Source of the DNA: Clostridiales bacterium
GTDB lineage: Bacteria; Bacillota; Clostridia; Lachnospirales; WQUN01
Assembly: GCA_031287685.1 (NCBI GenBank)
Contig: JAITSQ010000023.1
Coordinates: 1-64,000 of the forward strand
DNA length: 64,000 nucleotides
Direction: 5' to 3'
Position 1 is the first letter of the stretch. Each line of letters opens with the position of its first letter. Both the position numbers and the translations under genes were made by a program. Below, piece after piece: positions 31,033 to 40,145 of the stretch. The notes under the pieces are model-generated. The model had not been told where the DNA came from. It did no database searches and saw only the letters and a program-made list of their open reading frames with translations.

Positions 31033-33391
31033 CGGAAAACACCTTTTTCGCGTAATCGACCGAGGCCTTCGCGTCTCTGGCGTAAAAATCCGCGCCGATT
31101 TTTTCGGCGTAATCCTTAGTCAGCACCGCGCCGCCCACGAACACAAGGCAGTCCGGCCGCTTCTCCTTGAGCAGGCGGATTGTGCGCTCCATGGACGGCA
31201 GGGTCGTCGTCATAAGCGCGGACAGCCCCACAAGCCGAATGTTTTCGGCTTTCGCGGCCTCCACAACCGTTTCCGGAGGCACGTCGCGCCCCAGGTCGAT
31301 TATTTCATAGCCGTAGTTTTCAAGTATTACCTTGACGATGTTTTTGCCGATGTCGTGGATGTCGCCGCGCACGGTGGCCAGAATAATCCGCCCGCGGACT
31401 TCGGCTGGCCGCCCGGACAGGCTTTCCTTAATGACCTCAAAGGCCGCCTTGGCCGCCTCCGCCGACTGCAGGAGCTGCGGCAGGAAAAGCCGCCCGGACT
31501 CGAACCCCTCGCCCACCGCGTCAAGCGCGGGGATAAGGCGGGTGTTGACTATTTCCACAGGCTCAAGCGTTTTTATAAGCTCCGCGCACAGCCTCCGCGC
31601 GTCGGCGGCAAGCCCCTTCATAACGGCGGACTTTATGTCGGTCTCCGCGGCGAGGGCCGGGCCGGGCGGTTTGTCCGCGCCGGACTCAAAGGCCGCTATA
31701 TACTCGGAGGCGCCGGGGTCCGCGCAAGTAAGCACGCGGAACGCCCGCACCGCGCCCATAAGCCCGGGCGCGGCGGGGTTTACAATAGGCAGCGTCAGCC
31801 CGCTTGACATAGCGCAGGTCAGAAAGGAGAGGTTGAGCGTCTCCCTCGCGGGGAGGCCGAAGGATATGTTCGACACGCCGAGCACCGTCTGAAGCCCCAG
31901 CCGCCGCGTCACAAGCTCAAGCGCGCGGAGGGTGGCGTCCGCCTGTTTCTGCTCCGCCGAGACGGTCAGGGTCAGGCAGTCGATAAAAACGTCCTCCTTG
32001 GGTATGCCGTGCGCCTCGGCGGCGGAGAGAATCCGCGCGGCTATCTCAAACCGGCCCTCCGCCGTGTCCGGGATGCCGTTTTCGTCCAAAGTCAGCCCCA
32101 CGACCGCCGCGCCGTATTTTTTGACAAGCGGCAGGATTCGGCGGAGCGCCTCCGCGTCTCCGTTGACGGAGTTAAGAATCGGCTTGCCGTTGCATATCCG
32201 CAGGGCGCGCTCTATACAGGCCGGGTTTGTCGAGTCTATCTGGAGCGGCGCGGAAACGACGGACTGAATGGCTTCTATGGCCGCCTCCATATTCTTGCTT
32301 TCGTTCGTGCCGGGCAGGCTGACGTTCACGTCCAGAATCTCCGCGCCGGCCTCAACCTGGGAAACGGCCTGGTTCTGGATATAGCCCATATCGCCGCGGC
32401 GTATGGCCTCTTTCAGCGCGGCCTTGCCCGTGGGGTTTATGCGTTCGCCGATTACCCGCACGGTGTCTATAAACACGGCGGCGGAGCCGGAGCACACGGC
32501 GGATTTCGGCGCGCCGCTCCTGGGGACGGCCCCGCGACCGGAAAACCCGGCCTTCAGCGCGGCGATATACTCCGGCGAGGAGCCGCAGCAGCCGCCGAGC
32601 ACAGAAGCGCCCGCCAGGTAAAGCTCCTCCGTTTCCGCCGCGAAAGCCTCCGCCGACAGCGTATACTCGTGCTCCCCCTCCGGGGAGGGCAAGCCCGCGT
32701 TGGGTTTGGCGATTATGGGCAGGCGCGTGGCCGCCGCCATTTCCCGCACCGCGCCGGCCAGGGAAGCCGGGCCGAGGGAACAGTTTACGCCGAGCGCGGA
32801 CACGCCCAGACTCGTCAGCAGAACCGCGCAGGCGGCGGGCGGCGCGCCAAGAAACGTGCGCCCGCTCTCCTCAAAGGTCATAGAGGCGAAAATGGGCAAA
32901 TCACAGGCTTCTTTGGCGGCGATTACGGCGGCTTTCATCTCATACAAATCAGATATGGTTTCTATAAAAATAAGGTCCGCGCCGGCTTCCGCGCCGGCTT
33001 TTATAAGCTCGGAATAAATATCCGCGGCTTCGTCGAAAGAAAGCCGCCCCGCCGGGCGCAGAAGCTCCCCTATCGGGCCGACGTCAAGCGCGGTCAGCGC
33101 CAGGCTCTGGGCGGCGTTTTTAGCTATCGCCACGGACTGCCGCGCGGCCTTGGCCACCTCCGCGCCCGTGCCCGCCAGCTTCAGCCGGTTGGCGCCGAAG
33201 GTATTCGTCAGGATTATCTGGGAGCCGGCGTCAACATACGCGCGGTGGATGGACTCTATCGCGTCCGGACGCGTCAGCGAAAGCAGGGCCGGCTCCGTCC
33301 CGGCGGGGATCCCCCGCCGGATAAGCGTCGAACCCATTCCGCCGTCAAGCAGTATGATTTCTTTTCCGAGATTAAGAGGCAGCGTTCGCAT
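31022..33391 (-). CDS. metH: Cobalamin-dependent methionine synthase lacking the reactivation domain
   Basis: The 789-residue protein has the homocysteine methyltransferase domain (residues 1-290; GVNCSLGP and GGCCGSSP supply the three zinc cysteines), the pterin-binding domain (about 310-560, VRVIGERINPTGK, LDVNVSLPG) and the cobalamin cap and Rossmann domains (about 575-789), with GDIHDIGKN, whose His is the lower cobalt ligand. It ends there, so the AdoMet-dependent reactivation module of E. coli MetH is absent; the protein at 23536-24039 likely replaces it. No riboswitch was seen ahead of it. FolC follows with overlap. Confidence 0.93.
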   Translation of the reverse strand: MRTLPLNLGKEIILLDGGMGSTLIRRGIPAGTEPALLSLTRPDAIESIHRAYVDAGSQIILTNTFGANRLKLAGTGAEVAKAARQSVAIAKNAAQSLALTALDVGPIGELLRPAGRLSFDEAADIYSELIKAGAEAGADLIFIETISDLYEMKAAVIAAKEACDLPIFASMTFEESGRTFLGAPPAACAVLLTSLGVSALGVNCSLGPASLAGAVREMAAATRLPIIAKPNAGLPSPEGEHEYTLSAEAFAAETEELYLAGASVLGGCCGSSPEYIAALKAGFSGRGAVPRSGAPKSAVCSGSAAVFIDTVRVIGERINPTGKAALKEAIRRGDMGYIQNQAVSQVEAGAEILDVNVSLPGTNESKNMEAAIEAIQSVVSAPLQIDSTNPACIERALRICNGKPILNSVNGDAEALRRILPLVKKYGAAVVGLTLDENGIPDTAEGRFEIAARILSAAEAHGIPKEDVFIDCLTLTVSAEQKQADATLRALELVTRRLGLQTVLGVSNISFGLPARETLNLSFLTCAMSSGLTLPIVNPAAPGLMGAVRAFRVLTCADPGASEYIAAFESGADKPPGPALAAETDIKSAVMKGLAADARRLCAELIKTLEPVEIVNTRLIPALDAVGEGFESGRLFLPQLLQSAEAAKAAFEVIKESLSGRPAEVRGRIILATVRGDIHDIGKNIVKVILENYGYEIIDLGRDVPPETVVEAAKAENIRLVGLSALMTTTLPSMERTIRLLKEKRPDCLVFVGGAVLTKDYAEKIGADFYARDAKASVDYAKKVFSDGL

Positions 33392-33435
33392 AAAATTTTC
33401 CCATTCTATGAGTATAGTGCGATTCCATGTTTGAC

Positions 33436-33610
33436 CGGCTTGCTCGGTGTTTTCATTTGCCTAAAGCAAGCTTAGACAAATGAAAGCCCCCTTCTTGCCC
33501 GGTGTTTTGGTTTGTCTAAAAGGGTTTAGACAAACCGAAGCCCACTTCTTGCTCGGTGTTTGTGATTGTCTAAAAAACATTTAGACAATCCGAAGCCCCC
33601 TTCTTACTCG
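33436..33610. repeat. Three tandem family A repeats between metH and secA
   Basis: In leftward orientation the copies have arms CATTTGTCTAA/TTAGGCAAATG (33439-33496, same as the copy at 24171), GGTTTGTCTAAA/TTTAGACAAACC (33497-33550) and GATTGTCTAAA/TTTAGACAATC (33551-33607). The last one begins within the secA stop codon. Confidence 0.85.
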
Positions 33611-36183
33611 TTCGCTCCGCAGCAGCTTTTATACTTTTTGCCGCTGCCGCAGGGGCAGGGGTCATTGCGGCCGACTTTAGCGGTCTTGCGGCGGATAGGC
33701 TCCTTAGAGGCGGATTCGTCCCGGTTGGTGAACATTTCCTTGGCCACGGGCTTGGCCTCCTCCTGCTCCGCCACGGCCAGGCGCAGGTTGAACAGGATTT
33801 TGAGCGTGTCCACCTGAATATTGTTGGACAGCTCCTCAAACATATCGTGGCTGACGAATTTATACTCAAGGAGCGGGTCCCGCTGGGCGTAGGCGCGCAG
33901 GGATATGCCCTGGCGCATCTGGTCCATATCGTCGATATGGTTCATCCAGCGCTCGTCCACCACGCGCAGGGTTATAATCCGCTCGACGTGGCGCAGCTGC
34001 TCCGGCGTGATTTCCGCTTCTTTTTGCTCGTAGACCTCCACGGCGGTTTCGACAAGCGTTTCTTTGAGCTTGTCGCGGCTCATGGTCTCGCGCGCCTCGT
34101 CGGTCAGAACAAGCGCCGCCTTGTGGAAAAACGGGTGAAAAAACTCGTTCAGGCCGGCAATATCCCAATCGTCGGGAAATTCCTCCCCGCCCGTATAGAC
34201 CTCGACGGCGCGTTCAGCCACGCCGCGTATCATATTTATTATATTTTCGCGCAAATCCGCCCCGTCCAGCACTTTCAGTCGCTCGCCGTAGATAATCTCC
34301 CGCTGTTCGTTCATCACCTGGTCGTACTCCAGGAGGTGCTTGCGGATTTCAAAGTTATTGTTCTCGACTTTTTTCTGAGCGTTTTCTATGGCCTTGGTGA
34401 GCATACCGTGCTCAATCGGCGTGTCCTCGTCGACGCCCAGCATATCAATCATTTTTGTCACGCGGTCGCCGCCGAAAAGGCGCATAAGCTCGTCCTCAAG
34501 GGAGATATAGAAGCGCGACTCGCCCACGTCCCCCTGCCGGCCGGAGCGCCCGCGCAGCTGATTATCAATACGGCGGGATTCGTGCCGCTCCGTGCCGACG
34601 ATTTTCAGCCCGCCCGCCGCCGGCACGCCCTCGCCCAGCTTGATGTCCGTGCCGCGGCCGGCCATATTCGTGGCTATGGTGATAGCGCCCTTCTGCCCGG
34701 CCAGAGCCACGATTTCCGCTTCCTTCTCGTGATACTTGGCGTTGAGCACCTGATGGGGGATTCCCTCTTTTTTAAGCAGCTCGCTTATGCGCTCGGACTT
34801 GTCGATGGTGATTGTGCCCACAAGGACGGGCTGCCCCTTGGCGCAGCTCTCCTTGATATCCTCCACGACCGCGCGGAATTTACCAGCTTCGGTCTTATAA
34901 ATAACGTCGGGGTGGTCGGTGCGCACCACGGGCTGGTTCGTCGGCACGGACACTACGTCCATTCCGTAAATCTCCCGGAATTCGCCCTCCTCCGTGACGG
35001 CGGTGCCGGTCATGCCGGATTTTTTCACGTATTTGTTGAAGAAATTCTGAAAGGTTATGGTGGCCAGGGTCTTGCTCTCGCGGTTTACGGTCACGTTTTC
35101 CTTGGCCTCTATGGCCTGGTGAAGCCCGTCGGAATACCTCCGGCCGGGCATAAGGCGGCCTGTGAACTCGTCCACTATGACTATCTCGCCGTCGTTTGAC
35201 ACTACGTAGTCCTGGTCGCGGAACATAATATAGTTGGCGCGGAGGGCGTTGTTTATATGGTGCTGAATCTCAAGGCTGTCCGGGTCGGCTAAATTTTCCA
35301 CGCCGAAGTATTTCTCCGCGCGGTCCACGCCCTGCTCGGTCAGAGAGGAGGCTTTGGCCTTTTCGTCCACCACAAAATCGCCCTCCTCCTGCACGGCCTC
35401 GCGGGTCATAGCGGAAAGGGCGGTTTCCTCGTTTATAATGCGTCCTTTTTCGAGCTTTTTAACAAACGCGTCGGCGATTTTATAAAGCTGGGTGGATTTG
35501 CCGGAGGAGCCGGAGATTATGAGAGGGGTGCGCGCCTCGTCGATGAGGATGGAGTCTATTTCGTCGATTATGGCGAAGGAAAGGCCCCTCTGCACCATCT
35601 GCTCCTTGGCGACGACCATATTGTCGCGCAGGTAGTCGAAACCAAGCTCGTTGTTCGTGGCGTAGGTGATGTCGCAGGCGTAGGCCGCGCGGCGCTCGGG
35701 AGACTCCATATCGTGGAGGATAACGCCGACGGAAAGCCCCAGAAAATTGTGAATACGGCCCATCCACTCCGAGTCGCGCCGGGCCAGGTAGTCGTTGACC
35801 GTAACGACGTGCACGCCCTCGCCGGTTATGGCGTTGAGGTACGCGGGCAGGGTGGAGGTCAGGGTCTTGCCTTCGCCGGTGCGCATCTCGGCTATGCGCC
35901 CCTGGTGCAGAATAATGCCGCCGATGAGCTGAACGCGGAAAGGTTTCTCGCCATTGGCGCGGAAGGCCGCCTCCCGCACGGCGGCGTATGCTTCGGGCAG
36001 AAGGGAGTCAAGCGTCTCCCCGTTTGCGTAGCGTTCCTTGAAAAGGTCGGTCAGCGCGCGCAGCTCCGCGTCGGTCTTCGCGCGGTATTCCTCGTCGAGC
36101 GCCTCGATTCTGTCCGCTATGGTTACTATCCGCTTGATTTCCTTGTCGCTGTAGCTTCCGAACAGCTTGCTTAAAAAACTCAT
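33604..36183 (-). CDS. secA: Preprotein translocase ATPase SecA
   Basis: SecA pushes unfolded preproteins through SecYEG. The 859-residue protein shows Walker A MRTGEGKT near residue 100, DYLARRD, the [12 protein letters not shown] motif (DEAD-like box) near 207, GSITIDKSE-like region [30 protein letters not shown] and the C-terminal zinc tail [17 protein letters not shown]. The length is typical. It stands alone between two arrays of family A palindromic repeats, and its TAA stop is shared with the first repeat. Confidence 0.96.
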   Translation of the reverse strand: MSFLSKLFGSYSDKEIKRIVTIADRIEALDEEYRAKTDAELRALTDLFKERYANGETLDSLLPEAYAAVREAAFRANGEKPFRVQLIGGIILHQGRIAEMRTGEGKTLTSTLPAYLNAITGEGVHVVTVNDYLARRDSEWMGRIHNFLGLSVGVILHDMESPERRAAYACDITYATNNELGFDYLRDNMVVAKEQMVQRGLSFAIIDEIDSILIDEARTPLIISGSSGKSTQLYKIADAFVKKLEKGRIINEETALSAMTREAVQEEGDFVVDEKAKASSLTEQGVDRAEKYFGVENLADPDSLEIQHHINNALRANYIMFRDQDYVVSNDGEIVIVDEFTGRLMPGRRYSDGLHQAIEAKENVTVNRESKTLATITFQNFFNKYVKKSGMTGTAVTEEGEFREIYGMDVVSVPTNQPVVRTDHPDVIYKTEAGKFRAVVEDIKESCAKGQPVLVGTITIDKSERISELLKKEGIPHQVLNAKYHEKEAEIVALAGQKGAITIATNMAGRGTDIKLGEGVPAAGGLKIVGTERHESRRIDNQLRGRSGRQGDVGESRFYISLEDELMRLFGGDRVTKMIDMLGVDEDTPIEHGMLTKAIENAQKKVENNNFEIRKHLLEYDQVMNEQREIIYGERLKVLDGADLRENIINMIRGVAERAVEVYTGGEEFPDDWDIAGLNEFFHPFFHKAALVLTDEARETMSRDKLKETLVETAVEVYEQKEAEITPEQLRHVERIITLRVVDERWMNHIDDMDQMRQGISLRAYAQRDPLLEYKFVSHDMFEELSNNIQVDTLKILFNLRLAVAEQEEAKPVAKEMFTNRDESASKEPIRRKTAKVGRNDPCPCGSGKKYKSCCGANE

Positions 36184-36225
36184 TTACGCACCTCTTTTGA
36201 AATTTATCCTTTCGCGAATCCCGGC

Positions 36226-36340
36226 GTTGCTCGGTGTTTGAGGTCGTCTAAAAGGATTTAGACAACCTCAAGCCCCCTCCTTGCCCGGTGTTTTGGATTG
36301 TCTAAAAGGATTTAGAAAATCCAAAGCCTCCTCCTTGCTC
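36226..36340. repeat. Two tandem family A repeats upstream of secA
   Basis: Arms AGGTCGTCTAAA/TTTAGACAACCT (36227-36283) and GGATTGTCTAAA/TTTAGAAAATCC (36283-36338), each framed by CTCGGTGTTT or CCCGGTGTTTT and AAGCCCCCTCCTTG or a close variant. Confidence 0.82.
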
Positions 36341-36390
36341 TGCCTGCTTGAATACAGATTTTTATATTATAACATATAACCGGCGGAGTG

Positions 36391-37005
36391 TCAAATTTTC
36401 CGGAAGTAGGGCTGGACGAATTTCCGGTAAATATCCTGATAAAGGGTCAGAAGATAGCACATAAGCGCGACGGAGACGGACGTCTCAATAATCCGGGGGA
36501 GGAAGTAGACCAGAAAGCTCTTGCTCCCGCCCACGCCGTAAGCGAATTTAAGAATGACGGTGTTAAGCGTCGTGACGGCAAGGGAGGCCGGCCCGACGGC
36601 AATCAGGGTTTTGAGGTAAAGCGCCCCGAAAGCCCCGGCCGAGCGAAACGCGGGGAAATCCGCCTCGCGGAGGCGGCGGGCGGCCCAGCCCACCGCGAGG
36701 CCCTTAAGCGCCTCCGTCAAAGTGAGCGCGGGAAGCCACGGGCCGACGGGCTTGAGCGCCCAGCCCGCGAAGTCCGTGACGGCGAGGGCCGCCGCGCCGT
36801 AAACCGGCCCGAAAAACAGCGCCGGGACGTAAGAGAAGCCCGTCGGCAAGCCTACGCGCAGAAGGGGGACGCCCGCTATCAGGAACGTGTTTGAAAAAGC
36901 CAGCTTCATAGAAAGCGCCAGGGCGGTGAACATAGCGGAGACGGTGATTTTCGTCAGATTTTCCCGGCAGGGGCCGGAGGACGGGGCTTTGCGCGTTTTG
37001 AACAT
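36391..37005 (-). CDS. ECF transporter S component, FolT-like (folate)
   Basis: The 204-residue protein has about six membrane segments and the FolT-like pattern GVPLLRVGLPTGFSYVPALFFG, here cited as VPLLRVGLPTGFSYVP, followed by VYGAAALAVTDF. S components capture vitamins and dock on a shared ECF energising module, whose genes are not in the window. Folate is the likeliest substrate, which fits folC, metF and metH nearby, but other pterin or vitamin substrates are not excluded. AGGAGG precedes the ATG. No tetrahydrofolate riboswitch is visible in the 80-base leader. Confidence 0.78.
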   Translation of the reverse strand: MFKTRKAPSSGPCRENLTKITVSAMFTALALSMKLAFSNTFLIAGVPLLRVGLPTGFSYVPALFFGPVYGAAALAVTDFAGWALKPVGPWLPALTLTEALKGLAVGWAARRLREADFPAFRSAGAFGALYLKTLIAVGPASLAVTTLNTVILKFAYGVGGSKSFLVYFLPRIIETSVSVALMCYLLTLYQDIYRKFVQPYFRKI

Positions 37006-37086
37006 GCGGGCCTCCTAAATGAGTTAATGTATGTATGGATGTATAAAATAAATTCTTTTTGTTAATCCTTCTTCTGGTGAACGCGA

Positions 37087-37656
37087 ATGAAAAAAAATAT
37101 AAAGACAATACTTGCCGCGCTGGCGCTGGCGGGCGTTTTAAGCGCGGCGGCGGCCTCCGCGTGCGATTATTTCATCGGGAGGTTTGAGGCGGACGCGCCG
37201 CCGGCGTATTATCCGGAGCGCGCCCGGAAAGCCCCGCCGCCCGCCGCCCCGGCGTTTGAAGCCCCGGCCCTGCTTTCGCCGGGCGCGCGCATAAGCTATG
37301 AATACGCTTGGCCGGACGGCAGGCTCTCTCGGGAGGAGACCGAGGCGCCGTATTTTTTAATAGGAAAAAACCGGAGCCAGCTCGCCGCCGTTTACCCGCG
37401 CTGGGAAGTCAGGGAGTTCACGCCGAAAAGCGTCGTCCTCCGGCGGAGGGTCGTCCCGGAGGCGCAGGGTTATATAATAGGCGAGCGGGACGGCTTCATA
37501 GCGGTGTTTTACGACGACGAGGCCCGGAACCTGGCGGAGCTTACGGATATTTCCACGGCGGCCCTTTCCCCGGAGGAAAAGGAGAGGCTGAGGGAGGGCG
37601 TGAAGGCCGTCGGGGAAGCGGAGCTTGGGCGGTTCCTGGAGGCTTACGGGAGCTGA
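37087..37656 (+). CDS. BofC-like protein (sporulation checkpoint)
   Basis: The 189-residue protein has a membrane anchor or signal peptide (residues 1-25, TILAALALAGVLSAAAASA), a proline-rich linker and a C-terminal domain of the BofC C-terminal type: YIIGERDGFIAVFYDDEA then ELTDISTAALSPEEKERL. In Bacillus, BofC inhibits SpoIVB until the right moment; spoIVB is present at 20180. It overlaps the convergent ogt gene by 13 bases at the 3' end. Confidence 0.72.
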   Translation: MKKNIKTILAALALAGVLSAAAASACDYFIGRFEADAPPAYYPERARKAPPPAAPAFEAPALLSPGARISYEYAWPDGRLSREETEAPYFLIGKNRSQLAAVYPRWEVREFTPKSVVLRRRVVPEAQGYIIGERDGFIAVFYDDEARNLAELTDISTAALSPEEKERLREGVKAVGEAELGRFLEAYGS

Positions 37657-38141
37657 AGGTTTCTTCGCTCAAGCTCAAGCAGATGCTTTTTCGCGTCAAG
37701 CCCGCCGGCGAAGCCGGTCAGGGAGCCGTTTTTACCGACGACCCTGTGACAGGGGACTATGATCGCTATTGGGTTGCGCCGGCAGATTCCGCCGGCGGCG
37801 CGGGCGGCGCGCGGGCTTCCGGCCGCTTCGGCCAGCGCGGCGTAGCTCGTCGTTTCCCCGTAGGGGATTGCGCGCATCGCCCGCAGGACGGAGGCGGAAA
37901 AAGGGCTTCCGTCCGACGAGCCGTCTGATATTATAAGCGGCAGGGCAAACTCCCGCCGGGTTCCTTTGAAATATTCGTCAAGCTGACGCGCCGCCTCTTT
38001 TATGAGCGGCGTTTGCGCGTTTTCGGAAAATTCCGCGTTTCCCGCGAAAAACAGGCGGCTGATTTGCCCGTCCAGCTCGCCTATGCCGATTTTGCCGAAA
38101 GGGAAACCGCCGAAGCTGAAATACGCCGTATGAACCGTCAT
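37644..38141 (-). CDS. ogt: Methylated-DNA--protein-cysteine methyltransferase
   Basis: This protein takes the alkyl group from O6-methylguanine onto its own cysteine. The 165-residue length, IPYGETTSYAALAEAAGSPR, AAGGICRRNP and the active-site IVPCHRVV are typical of Ogt. Its start overlaps the stop of the SGNH hydrolase gene by four bases (38138-38141). Confidence 0.92.
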   Translation of the reverse strand: MTVHTAYFSFGGFPFGKIGIGELDGQISRLFFAGNAEFSENAQTPLIKEAARQLDEYFKGTRREFALPLIISDGSSDGSPFSASVLRAMRAIPYGETTSYAALAEAAGSPRAARAAGGICRRNPIAIIVPCHRVVGKNGSLTGFAGGLDAKKHLLELERRNLQLP

Positions 38142-38788
38142 TTGTTAAAAACCGCCTTTTCCCATTCGCGCGCTATGACCGAGTGCCCGGCGGCGGTTGG
38201 GTGCACGCCGTCAAGCGCGTAGCGCGCGGGGTCGGCGGTTTCGCTTAATTTGTCAAAAACCTCCTGAAGCGGGACGAAAATCGCGCCGTAATCCTTCGCT
38301 ATTTTACGGATGATTTCCCGCCGAGGGGGCAGCTTTTCACTCCAGTAGGCCCGGTTTTCGGCGATTTCGCCGGCGTTGAGCACGAACGGCTCCATTATAA
38401 TCAGGCTGACCTTGGGCAGAGCCTCAAGCGTCGCGTCGAGCAAAAGGCGGTACACGGTGTCGAAGCGTTTGGGGGACACGCCGTCGTCCCGCTGGAAATC
38501 GTGCCACACGTCGTTTATGCCCACAAGCACGCTCAGAACGTCGGGACTGAGGTTGATTAAATCCCGTTTGAGCCGCGCGTAAAGGTCGGTCACGCGGTCT
38601 CCCCAAATACCGCGGTTTATAAAGCGCCAGCCCTTTTGAGGGTTGTCCGCGCCGAGCTTTCCGGCCAGCATACACGGATAGCCGGCGCCGAGCGGGCTGT
38701 GCACGCCCTCCTCCCGATCCCTGCCGCAGTCCGTCACGGAGTCTCCCGTGAAAAGAATGACGCTTCCGTCCTTAAACATAAAAATCAC
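38138..38788 (-). CDS. SGNH/GDSL hydrolase
   Basis: The 216-residue protein has the SGNH blocks: FTGDSVTDCGRD (catalytic Ser), NRGIWGDRV (Gly), VGINDVWHDF (Asn) and DGVHPTAAGH (Asp-His) near the end. No signal peptide is seen, so it acts in the cytoplasm unless exported otherwise. Substrates of this family are esters of sugars, lipids or acetylated polymers; the real one is unknown. It overlaps the genes on both sides by four bases, forming an operon with the CBS-domain protein and ogt. Confidence 0.88.
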   Translation of the reverse strand: MIFMFKDGSVILFTGDSVTDCGRDREEGVHSPLGAGYPCMLAGKLGADNPQKGWRFINRGIWGDRVTDLYARLKRDLINLSPDVLSVLVGINDVWHDFQRDDGVSPKRFDTVYRLLLDATLEALPKVSLIIMEPFVLNAGEIAENRAYWSEKLPPRREIIRKIAKDYGAIFVPLQEVFDKLSETADPARYALDGVHPTAAGHSVIAREWEKAVFNK

Positions 38789-39960
38789 TCCGTTTCGTTT
38801 TTTTCGTCCGATTTCCGGACCTCGATAAATTTTATGCGCTTGCCCTCCATTTCCTGGACGGTGAAGGAGAGGCCGGCGAACTTTATTTCCGGGCGCTCCC
38901 CGTCCTCCGGGATGTGGCCGAGCTGGCCGATGACGAAGCCGCCGAGGGTGTCGTATTCCTCGCTTTTAAGCTCCACGCCGAAAAAATCCTCAACCTCCGG
39001 CAGGGGGGTCGTGCCCTCCACAAGCCGGCGCTCCTCGTCAATAGACTCTATCTGCGGGCGCTCCTCTTCGTCAAACTCGTCGAGAATACTGCCCATAACC
39101 TCCTCCACCAAATCCTCCATGGTGACAAGGCCGGTCGTGCCGCCGTATTCGTCTATAACTACGGCTATATGAAGCCGGTCGGCCTGCATCTGGCGGAAAA
39201 GCTCGTCTGTCTTTTTGGACCCGGGCACAAAATACGGCTTGCGCATTATTTTGTTAAGTTTAATATCACGCGCGTCCCCGCCGGAAAGAAGGAGGTTAAC
39301 AAGGTCGCGCACATATAAAATCCCCTTGATGTTGTCGATGCTTTCCTCATAAACCGGCACCCTGGAAAATTTCCCCTCCACGAGCACGCGGGTGATTTCC
39401 TCCGCGCCCGCGTCCGCGGGCAGGGCCACTATGTCCGTGCGGTGGGTGGCTATATCCTCCGCGGTTTTGTCGTCAAAGTCGAAAATATTGGTAATCATTT
39501 CTATTTCCGATTCGTCAATCGCGCCGGTCTGAGCCTCCGCGTCCACTATTTCGCGGATTTCCTCCGCCGGGTCGTCCTCCTCGAACTCGCCCTTGGCTTT
39601 TTCCTTCTCGCGCCGGACGCCGCTTTCCATAAGCCGCGCCGCCGGGGAGAAAAGCCCCGCGCAGAACGCCGAGAACGGGCCGCCCCAGCCGCGCGCCTTA
39701 CAGAAATGGGCGAAATAAACCGAGCCGTAGGAAAAGAGCAGGAGGGAGAAAAGCCGCAGCGCCCAGAACTCAAAGGACGCTAAAAGAAGCGCCCCGGAGA
39801 GGAAGCAAGCCAAGGAACGGGCCATTTTAAGAGCGCGGTTCGCCTCGGTGGTTTTGTCGCGCTTGACGTTCGCGTCAAGCGCGCCGGCCGCCGCCGAGAG
39901 GGCCGCCCCGGCGAAAAAAGCGAACGCGCGCCCGTGAGTTGAAATGAAAAATTCGCGCAT
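38785..39960 (-). CDS. CNNM/CorC-type CBS-domain membrane protein (hemolysin family)
   Basis: The 391-residue protein has a membrane part (about residues 12-125), a CBS pair (about 180-305; RVPVYEESIDNIKGILYVRD, VIDEYGGTTGLVTMEDLVEE, cited as EYGGTTGLVTMEDLVEE) and a CorC/HlyC domain at the end. Relatives handle magnesium or cobalt efflux. The membrane part is short and less conserved than the DUF21 domain usual in this family, so its transport role is uncertain. First gene of a three-gene operon, under a promoter that shares its -35 box with tyrS. Confidence 0.83.
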   Translation of the reverse strand: MREFFISTHGRAFAFFAGAALSAAAGALDANVKRDKTTEANRALKMARSLACFLSGALLLASFEFWALRLFSLLLFSYGSVYFAHFCKARGWGGPFSAFCAGLFSPAARLMESGVRREKEKAKGEFEEDDPAEEIREIVDAEAQTGAIDESEIEMITNIFDFDDKTAEDIATHRTDIVALPADAGAEEITRVLVEGKFSRVPVYEESIDNIKGILYVRDLVNLLLSGGDARDIKLNKIMRKPYFVPGSKKTDELFRQMQADRLHIAVVIDEYGGTTGLVTMEDLVEEVMGSILDEFDEEERPQIESIDEERRLVEGTTPLPEVEDFFGVELKSEEYDTLGGFVIGQLGHIPEDGERPEIKFAGLSFTVQEMEGKRIKFIEVRKSDEKNETE

Positions 39961-40008
39961 TATTTAAGCAGTCCTCCTAAAGACAGTGCGTGCGAAAACC
40001 TTACTTCA

Positions 40009-40037
40009 ATTATAACATAAAAAACCGGGGTTTGCAA
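40009..40037 (-). promoter_or_regulatory. Promoter of the CBS-domain operon
   Basis: On the minus strand TTGCAA (40037-40032), 17-bp spacer, TATAAT (40014-40009). Confidence 0.75.
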
Positions 40038-40060
40038 ACGGCCGTTTATTAATGTATAAT
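40032..40060 (+). promoter_or_regulatory. Promoter of tyrS
   Basis: TTGCAA (40032-40037), 17-bp spacer, TATAAT (40055-40060). TTGCAA is its own complement, so the same six bases serve as -35 box for both directions. Confidence 0.75.
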
Positions 40061-40145
40061 AATTGAAACAAACCACAATACGGCAATTCCGGCTTCCGTG
40101 AGTAAAGCCCGGAGCCGCCGTAAATCACGAGGACGGATGGATTAT

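Noticed and set aside
33436-36340. Family A hairpins as ordinary Rho-independent terminators
   Set aside because: There is no T-run after the stem in either direction, they occur in tandem and also upstream of genes, and related units lie inside coding regions.
36391-37086. Riboswitches ahead of the FolT-like, metH, metF and tyrS genes (tetrahydrofolate, SAM, T-box)
   Set aside because: The leaders are too short or show none of the conserved motifs of these elements.
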